The notes beneath the pieces are model-generated. The model saw only the letters and a list, made by a program, of their open reading frames with translations. It was not told where the DNA came from and ran no database searches. Source: Lautropia sp. SCN 69-89 (lineage in GTDB: Bacteria > Pseudomonadota > Gammaproteobacteria > Burkholderiales > Burkholderiaceae_E). Taken from it: a stretch of 64,000 nucleotides of DNA. This document shows positions 22,583 through 29,238 of this stretch, piece by piece. The stretch's first letter is position 1. Each line of letters begins with the position of its first letter. Location: assembly GCA_001724855.1 (NCBI GenBank), contig MEED01000015.1:1-64000 (forward strand), read 5' to 3'. The position numbers and the translations under genes were made by a program.

Positions 22583-23398
22583 TCAGACGGACTCGCGCAG
22601 ACGGTACCACAGCCGTCCGGCGATTTCGTGCAACGCCACCCAGTTCATCGCGGCGCCGTCGGCGCTGGGCAGCCATTCGAGCCAGTCACTGTGCACCGGC
22701 GTGCCGAAGAACCCGGTGGGTGCAGGCACCGGTTCGAGCCCGGCCTTCTCGAAGGCGGCGCGCGCGCGCCGCATGTGCACTGCGTGGGTCACGAGCAGTA
22801 CGCGGCGACGCTTGTCGGCGCGCAGCAGTTCGGCCGAGCGCTGTGCGTTCTCGCCGGTGTCGAGCGAGCGGTCTTCGGCCCAGCGCACGCGCGTGGCGAG
22901 CTGTGTCTCGAGCACCCGCTTCATGACCGCGGCCTCGCTGACCTCGTGGCCGGAAGGAGCGCCGCCGCTCACCAGCACCGGCAGCCCGGTGACGCGCGCG
23001 ACCCATGCGCCGTGGAGCAGCCGTTCGAGCGTGCGCGGATGCGGCCGGTAGCGCTCGGGGCGCGCGTGGCGATCGGAGCGCACCCCCCCGCCGAGGATCA
23101 CGATGGCCTGCGGGGCATCGCTGCGGGCCATCAGCGCGCGCAACGATGCCTCGTCGAGGGCCGGCCCGGCCTCGCGCTCGAGTGGCGCGGCCAGCCGGCG
23201 TCCGACCCCTTGCGTGGACAGCGCCACTGCGAGCGCCACGCCGAGCACCGCGATCGCACGACCCGTCGCGGCGCGGCTGCGCCCGATCCACAGCCCCAGC
23301 AGCACCAGCCACAGCGGGCCGGCCGGCGGGAGCAGCAGCAGCTCGAGAGTGCGCTTGAGCGCGAGCGCGAGTTCGGGCGACACCAATTCGGGCGACAC
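22583..23398 (-). CDS. YdcF/ElyC-like DUF218 membrane protein
   Basis: 271 aa with two N-terminal membrane helices (about 12-40 and 47-64) and a periplasmic-facing DUF218 domain: APQAIVILGGGVRSD, VLVSGGAPSGHEVSEAAVMKRVL, RWAEDRSLDTGENAQRSAELL and VLLVTHAVHMRRARAAFEKAGL. ElyC-type members affect envelope and peptidoglycan-precursor metabolism. The GTG start at 23398 is three bases after the prpE stop. A tandem duplication places a second GTG with the same context 15 bases later (N-terminus VSPELVSPEL), so either may be used. Confidence 0.85.
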   Translation of the reverse strand: MSPELVSPELALALKRTLELLLLPPAGPLWLVLLGLWIGRSRAATGRAIAVLGVALAVALSTQGVGRRLAAPLEREAGPALDEASLRALMARSDAPQAIVILGGGVRSDRHARPERYRPHPRTLERLLHGAWVARVTGLPVLVSGGAPSGHEVSEAAVMKRVLETQLATRVRWAEDRSLDTGENAQRSAELLRADKRRRVLLVTHAVHMRRARAAFEKAGLEPVPAPTGFFGTPVHSDWLEWLPSADGAAMNWVALHEIAGRLWYRLRESV

Positions 23399-23401
23399 CG
23401 C

Positions 23402-25324
23402 TCAGCCGCGCGCGCCCACGGCCTGGCGCAGCTGGTCGAGCGCGCCCGGATCCTCGATCGTGGTGAGGTCGCCCGGATCGCGCGCCTCGCAGATCGCCTG
23501 GATCGAGCGGCGCAGCACCTTGCCCGAGCGGGTCTTGGGCAGCAGCGTCACGAAATGCACGCGCGAGGGCCGTGCGACCGCGCCGAGCTGCTTGTCGACC
23601 GTGGCCATCAGCTCGCCCTCGAGCGACATCCGTGCATCGGGGGTGGCCGTCCGGGAGGGGTCTTTCAGCACCACGAAGGCCATTGCGACCTGGCCCTTGA
23701 GCGAATCGGCCACGCCGACCACCGCGCATTCGGCCACCGCCGGATGGCTCGACAGGCTCTCCTCGATCTCGCGGGTGCCCAGCCGGTGGCCGGCCACGTT
23801 GATCACGTCGTCGGTGCGCCCGAGGATGAAGTAGTAGCCGTCCTCGTCGCGGATGCCCCAGTCGAAGGTGGAGTAGACCAGCTTGCCGGGAATCGTCGAG
23901 AAATAGGTCTTCACGAAGCGCTCGTCGTCGCCCCAGACCGTCTGCATGCAGCCCGGCGGCAGTGGCGGAACGATCGCCACTACGCCCTTTTCGTTCACGC
24001 CGACCTCTTCGCCGGTCTGCTCGTGCAGCAGGCGCAGGTCGTAGCCGTACATCGGCATCCCGGGAGAGCCGAGGCGCGTGGGCGTCTTCTCGACCCCGTG
24101 GGCCACGGTGAGGATCGGCCAGCCGGTTTCGGTCTGCCAGTAGTTGTCGACGATCGGCTTGCCCAGCGCCTCGCCGATCCAGCGCGCGGTGGGCTCGTCC
24201 AGCGGCTCGCCGGCCAGGAACAGCGTGCGCAGCGACGACAGGTCGTAGCGGCTGAGCCAGGACGGATCCTGCTTCTTCAGCACGCGGATCGCGGTGGGTG
24301 CCGAGAACATCACGGTGACGCGGTGCTTCTCGACCAGCTTCCAGAGGATGCCGGCATCCGGGCGCAGCGGCGTGCCCTCGTACATGATCGTGGCCATGCC
24401 GGCGATCAGCGGCCCGTAGACGATGTACGAATGACCGACCACCCAGCCGATGTCGCTGGTCGAGAAGTAGGTCTCCCCGGCGTTGCCGCAGAAGATGTAC
24501 TTCATCGACGCGGCCAGCGCGACCGCGTAGCCGCCGACGTCGCGCTGCACGCCCTTGGGCACCCCGGTGGTGCCCGAGGTGTACAGCGTATAGCTCACCT
24601 CGTTCGATTCGAGCCACTCGACCGGCACTTCGGCTTCGAGGTGCCGCTCGCGCAGCACCGCGTAGTCGCGGTCGCGCCCGGCCATGCGCTCGAACGGCGC
24701 GAGGCCGCGATCGACCATCAGCACGTTCGCCGGCTTGTTGCGCGCCATCCCGATCGCCGTATCGAGCAGCGGCTTGTACGGCACGACCTTGCCGGCGCGC
24801 GAGCCGGCGTCGGCGCTGACGATCAGCACCGGGCTTGCGTCGTCGATGCGGCTGGCCAGGCTGTGGGAGGCGAAGCCTCCGAACACCACCGAATGGATCG
24901 CGCCGAGACGCGCGCAGGCGAGCATCGCGAAGGTCGCCTCGGGGATCATCGGCATGTAGATCAGCACCCGGTCGCCGCGGCGCACGCCCAGTTCGCGCAT
25001 GATCGCGGCCATCCGCACCACCTCGCGATGCAGCTCGCCGAAGGTGAAGACGCGCTCGGTGTCGGTCTCGGTCGACACGTAGATCAGCGCCGGCTGGTCG
25101 CGCCGGGCCGCCAGGTGCCGGTCGACCGCGTTGTGGCAGAGGTTGGTGCGCCCGCCGACGTACCAGCGCGTGAAGGGCGGCTTCGAGTAATCGAGCACGC
25201 GCTCGAACGGCGCGTGCCAGTCGATCAGCGCGGCCTGGTCGCGCCAGAAACCCTCCCGATCGGCGATCGAGCGCGCGTGAAACTCGCGCAGCGTGCCCGC
25301 CCCGATAGCGTCGCCAGCACCCAT
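23402..25324 (-). CDS. prpE: Propionyl-CoA synthetase-like acyl-CoA ligase
   Basis: AMP-forming short-chain acyl-CoA synthetase, 640 aa. LYTSGTTGVPKGVQRDVGGYAVAL is the A3 motif, DNYWQTETGWPILT the A5 region, GRTDDVINVAGHRLGTREIEE the A8 hinge, and [18 protein letters not shown] contains the catalytic Lys. The GVQRDVGGYAVAL and NYWQTETGWPI wording fits PrpE rather than Acs, giving propionate activation. No methylcitrate-cycle genes are nearby. It is the second of four AMP-forming acyl-activating enzymes in this window. Confidence 0.88.
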   Translation of the reverse strand: MGAGDAIGAGTLREFHARSIADREGFWRDQAALIDWHAPFERVLDYSKPPFTRWYVGGRTNLCHNAVDRHLAARRDQPALIYVSTETDTERVFTFGELHREVVRMAAIMRELGVRRGDRVLIYMPMIPEATFAMLACARLGAIHSVVFGGFASHSLASRIDDASPVLIVSADAGSRAGKVVPYKPLLDTAIGMARNKPANVLMVDRGLAPFERMAGRDRDYAVLRERHLEAEVPVEWLESNEVSYTLYTSGTTGVPKGVQRDVGGYAVALAASMKYIFCGNAGETYFSTSDIGWVVGHSYIVYGPLIAGMATIMYEGTPLRPDAGILWKLVEKHRVTVMFSAPTAIRVLKKQDPSWLSRYDLSSLRTLFLAGEPLDEPTARWIGEALGKPIVDNYWQTETGWPILTVAHGVEKTPTRLGSPGMPMYGYDLRLLHEQTGEEVGVNEKGVVAIVPPLPPGCMQTVWGDDERFVKTYFSTIPGKLVYSTFDWGIRDEDGYYFILGRTDDVINVAGHRLGTREIEESLSSHPAVAECAVVGVADSLKGQVAMAFVVLKDPSRTATPDARMSLEGELMATVDKQLGAVARPSRVHFVTLLPKTRSGKVLRRSIQAICEARDPGDLTTIEDPGALDQLRQAVGARG

Positions 25325-25379
25325 TCCGACTCCTCCATTCCGTCTGTTGCGGCCTCGTCCCTGCGCGCATTCTACGACC

Positions 25380-25601
25380 AGGGGCCGAGCGTGCGCGCGA
25401 AGGTGCGCGCGAAGCCACGCGTGCCGGCACCGAACTGGTCATCCGCTCTTTGGCCTTGCTCGGCGTGCAGTACAGGTATCCTCGCGCGGCGGGCAGGTTC
25501 GCATCGAGCAGATCGACAGCCGCTACTGGATGAGGCGCTTCGACGGCGCCCGGCGCATCGGCGCGCCCGAGGCCGCAGTGCCTGCCGGCTATCCCTTCTG
25601 A
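25380..25601 (+). pseudogene. NlpC/P60 peptidoglycan hydrolase relic with internal deletion
   Basis: Two pieces of one NlpC/P60-type cell-wall hydrolase are readable in different frames. In one frame (to about 25486) AGTELVIRSLALLGVQYRY matches the stretch just before the catalytic Cys motif of these enzymes. In another frame (from about 25487) GGQVRIEQIDSRYWMRRFDGARRI matches their C-terminal end, running to a stop at 25601. The middle, including the catalytic Cys-His core (about 90 residues), is missing, and the frame changes at the junction. No start codon or signal peptide remains. It lies between prpE and the DUF2325 gene. Confidence 0.7.
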
Positions 25602-25912
25602 CGGGAACAGTCGCGCCGGTGCGGGCAGCACGAGCACGACTCGATGGCGCCGCGCAGGCTGCAGGTCGAGCGCCGGCACGCGAGCACCGGAAGCCCCTGG
25701 CGACGTGCCGCGTCGCGATAGCCGCGCATCACGTTGTGGCCCAGGAAGTCGGTGAACAGGATCAGCAGCTCGGCACCGGCCGGCACGGAGCGGTCGGCGC
25801 GCTGCGCCGACGGATCGCGTCCTGAAACGTGACGCATGATCGAGATGCCGTATTCGGTCAGCACCTGCGGAATGTTGCCGAGCCGGTCGGCGCCCACCAC
25901 CAGAGCCTTCAT
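25589..25912 (-). CDS. DUF2325 domain protein
   Basis: 107 aa beginning MKALVVGADRLGNIPQVLTEYG, typical of DUF2325, a small Rossmann-like domain of unknown function. The C-terminal third is cysteine-rich (CRRSTCSLRGAIESCSCCPHRRDC; six Cys), suggesting metal or redox chemistry. The ATG at 25912 was chosen over an upstream in-frame one that would extend into the promoter region. It diverges from an iron-binding-protein gene across a Fur-like box, so an iron-responsive role is plausible but inferred. Its last 13 bases overlap the 3' end of the NlpC/P60 relic on the other strand. Confidence 0.75.
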   Translation of the reverse strand: MKALVVGADRLGNIPQVLTEYGISIMRHVSGRDPSAQRADRSVPAGAELLILFTDFLGHNVMRGYRDAARRQGLPVLACRRSTCSLRGAIESCSCCPHRRDCSRQKG

Positions 25913-25971
25913 CGTCGTATCCCGTGCGTCGATGCGCCCTGCCGGGCGTCGAGCCGTATCGTAGCCCGCGC

Positions 25972-26000
25972 TTGACAAATGATAGCCATTCCCATTTAAA
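25972..26000 (+). promoter_or_regulatory. Sigma70 promoter with Fur-like box
   Basis: TTGACA (25972-25977), a 17-base spacer and TTTAAA (25995-26000) form a good sigma70 promoter, unusually AT-rich for this DNA. The spacer holds AATGATAGCCATTCCCATT (25978-25996), close to the Fur consensus (TGATA-n-C-n-ATT half-sites). Fur-Fe2+ bound here would block RNA polymerase. It fits the downstream iron-binding protein. Confidence 0.6.
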
Positions 26001-26081
26001 TGTCATGACTATTGAGATTGTGTCTCGTTTCGATTGATCGCTCCCCTCCTCGTTCCCTACCGACCCCGAAAGATCGCCGCA

Positions 26082-27131
26082 ATGCTCCAACCGAAGCTCC
26101 CCGCTCTCGCCGCCGCCCTGGCGCTCGGCGCCGCCCTCGCCGCCACGCCTGCGCAGGCACAGGACAAGGTGCTCAACCTGTATTCGGCCCGCCACTACCA
26201 GACCGACGAGAACCTGTACGCCGAGTTCACGAAGCAGACCGGCATCAGGATCAACCGCATCGAGGCCGGCGACGAGGCGATCCTCGAGCGCTTGCGCAAC
26301 GAAGGCGCCAACAGCCCCGCCGACGTGATCCTGCTGGTCGACGCGGCACGGTTGTGGAAGGCGCAGATCGAGGGCATGTTCCAGCCGCTGAAGTCGCCGC
26401 TGCTGGCGGCACGGATTCCGGCCGCACTGCGCGGCAAGGACGACGGCAAGGGCAGCGAATGGTTCGGCATCTCGACGCGCGCGCGCGTGCTCGTCTACAA
26501 CAAGGCGAAGGTCGATGTCGCGCTGGTACAGAACTACGAAGACCTGGCGCGCCCCGAACTGAAAGGCAAGGTCTGCACCCGCTCGGGCGCGCACCCCTAC
26601 ATGTTGTCGCTGATCGGCGCGATGTCCGAGCACCTGGGCGAGGCGAAGGCCGAACAGTGGGCGAGCGGCGTCGTGGCGAACTTCGCGCGCAAGCCCCGCG
26701 GCGGCGACACCGACCAGATCCGCGCCGTGGCCACCGGCGAATGCGGGGTGGCGCTGACCAACACCTACTACCTGGTGCGGCTGATGCGCTCGGACAAGCC
26801 GGCCGACCGCGAAGTGGTCGAGCGCATCGGCGTCGTCTGGCCGAACCAGAAGAGCTTCGGCACCCACGTCAACGTCTCGGGCGCAGCGCTGGCGCGGCAC
26901 GCACCGCATCGCGAGAACGCGGTGCGCTTCATCGAATACCTGGCCAGCGACGCGGCGCAGGCCTATCTGGCCGACGGCAACAACGAGTGGCCGGTCGTGC
27001 GCACGGTGAAGCTGCACAACCGCGAACTCGAATCGCTGGGACCCTTCAAGGCCGACACGCTGCCGATCGCCTCGATCGGGCGCGCGCAGGTCGCAGCCTC
27101 GAAGATCATCGACCGCACCGGCTGGCGCTGA
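26082..27131 (+). CDS. Periplasmic Fe(III)-binding protein of an ABC importer
   Basis: 349 aa with a signal peptide (about residues 1-25, LAAALALGAALAATPAQAQ, cleaved after AQA) and a class II periplasmic binding fold of the FbpA/FutA type. VLNLYSARHYQTDENLYAEFTKQTGI is the family N-terminus; NTYYLVRLM holds the tandem Tyr that ligates ferric iron, and GVVWPNQKSFGTHVNVSGAAL is conserved. The ATG at 26082 fits the signal peptide; an upstream TTG at 26034 would bury it. No permease or ATPase gene is adjacent, so this is an orphan binding protein. Promoter with Fur-like box upstream. Confidence 0.88.
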   Translation: MLQPKLPALAAALALGAALAATPAQAQDKVLNLYSARHYQTDENLYAEFTKQTGIRINRIEAGDEAILERLRNEGANSPADVILLVDAARLWKAQIEGMFQPLKSPLLAARIPAALRGKDDGKGSEWFGISTRARVLVYNKAKVDVALVQNYEDLARPELKGKVCTRSGAHPYMLSLIGAMSEHLGEAKAEQWASGVVANFARKPRGGDTDQIRAVATGECGVALTNTYYLVRLMRSDKPADREVVERIGVVWPNQKSFGTHVNVSGAALARHAPHRENAVRFIEYLASDAAQAYLADGNNEWPVVRTVKLHNRELESLGPFKADTLPIASIGRAQVAASKIIDRTGWR

Positions 27132-27164
27132 CCCGTCACCGCTCCCGCAAGGTGGCGCGCCGCA

Positions 27165-27515
27165 TCAGGCCTGCGCGGCGATGACCTTGATCTCGACCCG
27201 GTACTGAGGCGCGGCCAGCCGCGCCTCGACCGTGGCGCGCGCCGGCGTGTGCCCCGCCGGCACCCAGGCGTCCCAGACCGCGTTCATCGCCGCAAAATCG
27301 CCGATGTCGGCCAGGAAGACCTGTGCCTGCAAGATGCGGGTGCGATCGCTGCCGGCCTCGGCGAGCAGGCGGTCGATCGCGGCGAGCACCTGGCGCGTCT
27401 GCCCGCCGACGTCGAGCGCCGGATCTTCGGCGACCTGCCCGGCCAGGTAGACCACGCCGTTGTGGATCACCGCCTCGGACATGCGCGCACCGACGTGCAG
27501 CCGCTGGATCGTCAT
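27165..27515 (-). CDS. RidA/YjgF family protein
   Basis: 116 aa of the RidA (Rid/YER057c/UK114) family, which hydrolyses reactive enamine/imine intermediates. It has VIHNGVVYLAGQVAEDP, the loop TRILQAQVFLADIGDFAAMNAVWDAWV, and the conserved C-terminal ARATVEARLAAPQYRVEIKVIAA with the Arg that binds carboxylates (R in PARATVEA). The ATG overlaps the upstream hydrolase stop (27512-27515, ATGA), pairing the two proteins in one transcript. Confidence 0.88.
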   Translation of the reverse strand: MTIQRLHVGARMSEAVIHNGVVYLAGQVAEDPALDVGGQTRQVLAAIDRLLAEAGSDRTRILQAQVFLADIGDFAAMNAVWDAWVPAGHTPARATVEARLAAPQYRVEIKVIAAQA

Positions 27516-28384
27516 TGCAGTTCCTCCGACAGGAAACGTTCGACCGCATCGACCTGGTCGGCGGCGATGAGCGTCGGCGCGTGGCCGACGCCTTCGAATG
27601 CGACGCGCTGCGCCTTCGGCCCACGCCGAGCCATCGCTTCGGCAGTCGCCGCCGACAGGATGTCGGACTGCGCGCCGCGCGTGACCAGCGTCGGGCAGCG
27701 GATCGCGTCGTAGAACGGCCAGAGGTCGAGAACGGGCGCTGCCTGCTGCTCGCGAAACGCCACCGCGATCGCCGGGTCGTAGGCGAAGGTGAAGCCGGTG
27801 CCGCGCGGTACCAGGTAGTGGCGCGTGAGCAGGCGGAACTGGTCGTCGGTGTGCGGGCCGAAGTCGCGCATCAGCTCGCGCAACGCCGCCACGCCCTCGG
27901 CCTCGGAGGCGAACTGCGGATCCTGGCCGACGTAGCCGCCGATGCGCGTGCGGCCGGCTGCGTCGATCTCGGGCCCGATGTCGTTGAGCACCAGGCGTCC
28001 GATCGGCGTGTCCGGCATCGCGGCGAGCAGCATGCCGATCAGTCCGCCCATCGACGTGCCGACCCAGGCCACCCGCTCGACGTCGAGACGCGCCACGAGC
28101 GTGACGCAGTCGGCGATGTATTGCGGCAGTGAGTACAGCTGCGGGTCGGAAGCCCGGTCGGAGCGGCCGCGCCCGACCATGTCGGGGCACACGACCCGCC
28201 AGCGCTGCGACAGCCGCGCGGCGAGCGCGTCGAAGTCGCGCCCGTTGCGCGTGAGGCCGTGCACGCAGACCACGGTGGGCGCGTTGCCGGGCGTCGCGGC
28301 CGGCGGCAGCCACTCCCAGTAGGCGAGCCGATGCAGGCCCTTCGGGCTGGCGCAGGTGACGTGGCGCAATCGGGGTTCGAGCAT
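27512..28384 (-). CDS. Alpha/beta hydrolase
   Basis: About 290 aa. The oxyanion region is VVCVHGLTRNGRDFD, the nucleophile elbow VAWVGTSMGGLIGMLLAAM with catalytic Ser, and the acid/His end GAQSDILSA...FEGVGHAPTL. The substrate cannot be read; relatives include esterases and C-C hydrolases. The start is ATG 28384; the in-frame TTG nine bases upstream is less likely. It is divergent from bdhA, sharing a 71-bp region with a 21-bp palindrome. Coupled to ridA, which suggests removal of a reactive product. Confidence 0.85.
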   Translation of the reverse strand: MLEPRLRHVTCASPKGLHRLAYWEWLPPAATPGNAPTVVCVHGLTRNGRDFDALAARLSQRWRVVCPDMVGRGRSDRASDPQLYSLPQYIADCVTLVARLDVERVAWVGTSMGGLIGMLLAAMPDTPIGRLVLNDIGPEIDAAGRTRIGGYVGQDPQFASEAEGVAALRELMRDFGPHTDDQFRLLTRHYLVPRGTGFTFAYDPAIAVAFREQQAAPVLDLWPFYDAIRCPTLVTRGAQSDILSAATAEAMARRGPKAQRVAFEGVGHAPTLIAADQVDAVERFLSEELQ

Positions 28385-28422
28385 CGAGGGCAACCGCTTC
28401 GGTGAGGTGTGTGCCGAGTCGC

Positions 28423-28443
28423 TACAATTCCGAGGAAATTGTA
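28423..28443. promoter_or_regulatory. Palindromic operator between hydrolase and bdhA
   Basis: TACAATT (28423-28429) and its exact inverse AATTGTA (28437-28443) are separated by seven bases. The left arm also supplies the likely -10 (TACAAT) of bdhA, 12-32 bases upstream of its ATG. This is the layout of a repressor operator that could serve both divergent genes. The regulator is not in the window. Confidence 0.55.
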
Positions 28444-28455
28444 CAGGGAGGGATC

Positions 28456-29238
28456 ATGCTGACAGGCAAGCTCGCGCTCGTCACCGGTTCGACCAGCGGC
28501 ATCGGGCTGGGCATCGCCCGGGCGCTGGCGCGCCAGCGCGCGAACCTGGTGCTCAACGGTTTCGGCGACCCCGCGGAGATCGAGCGCTTGCGTGCCGGAC
28601 TCGCCTCGGAGTTCGGCGTCGAAGTGAGCTACGAAGGCGCCGATCTCTCGAAGCCGACCGAGATCGAGGCGATGTTCGCGCGCCTCGCGGCGCGCGGCGC
28701 TGCGGTCGACATCCTGGTGAACAACGCGGGTATCCAGCACGTCGCGCGGGTCGAGCGCTTCCCCACGGATCGCTGGGATGCGGTGATCGCGATCAACCTG
28801 TCGGCGGCCTTCCATGCCACGCGCTGCGCGCTGCCGGCAATGCAGCAACGCAACTGGGGGCGCATCGTCAACATCGCCTCCGCTCACGGGCTGGTCGCGT
28901 CGGTCGAGAAGTCGGCCTACGTGGCGGCCAAGCACGGCATCGTCGGGCTCACGAAGGTGGTCGCGCTCGAAAACGCGCGCACCGGAATCACCTGCAATGC
29001 GATCTGCCCGGGTTGGGTGCTGACCCCGCTGGTGCAGAGGCAGATCGACGCGCGTGCGGCCCAAGCAGGGCAGACGGTCGAACAGGCGAAGATCGCGCTG
29101 GTGTCGGAGAAGCAGCCCTCGCAGGAGTTCGTCACGACCGAACAGCTCGGCGAGCTCGCGGTGTTCCTGTGCTCGCCGGCAGCCGACCAGGTGCGCGGGG
29201 TGGCCTGGGCGATGGACGGCGGCTGGACGGCGCAGTAG
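28456..29238 (+). CDS. bdhA: 3-hydroxybutyrate dehydrogenase
   Basis: NAD-dependent short-chain dehydrogenase, 260 aa, the standard BdhA size, oxidising D-3-hydroxybutyrate from PHB to acetoacetate. LALVTGSTSGIGLGIARAL is the cofactor motif, VNNAGIQHV the NAG motif, and SAYVAAKHGIVGLTKV the Tyr-x3-Lys catalytic pair. The C-terminal VRGVAWAMDGGWTAQ is typical of BdhA. ATG at 28456 has GGGAGGGATC directly upstream. Its 3' third is antisense to the open comEC frame on the other strand. Confidence 0.93.
   Translation: MLTGKLALVTGSTSGIGLGIARALARQRANLVLNGFGDPAEIERLRAGLASEFGVEVSYEGADLSKPTEIEAMFARLAARGAAVDILVNNAGIQHVARVERFPTDRWDAVIAINLSAAFHATRCALPAMQQRNWGRIVNIASAHGLVASVEKSAYVAAKHGIVGLTKVVALENARTGITCNAICPGWVLTPLVQRQIDARAAQAGQTVEQAKIALVSEKQPSQEFVTTEQLGELAVFLCSPAADQVRGVAWAMDGGWTAQ

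Noticed and set aside
22686-27017. A 1443-codon minus-strand frame
   Set aside because: It is out of frame with or antisense to six recognised genes and has no family similarity.
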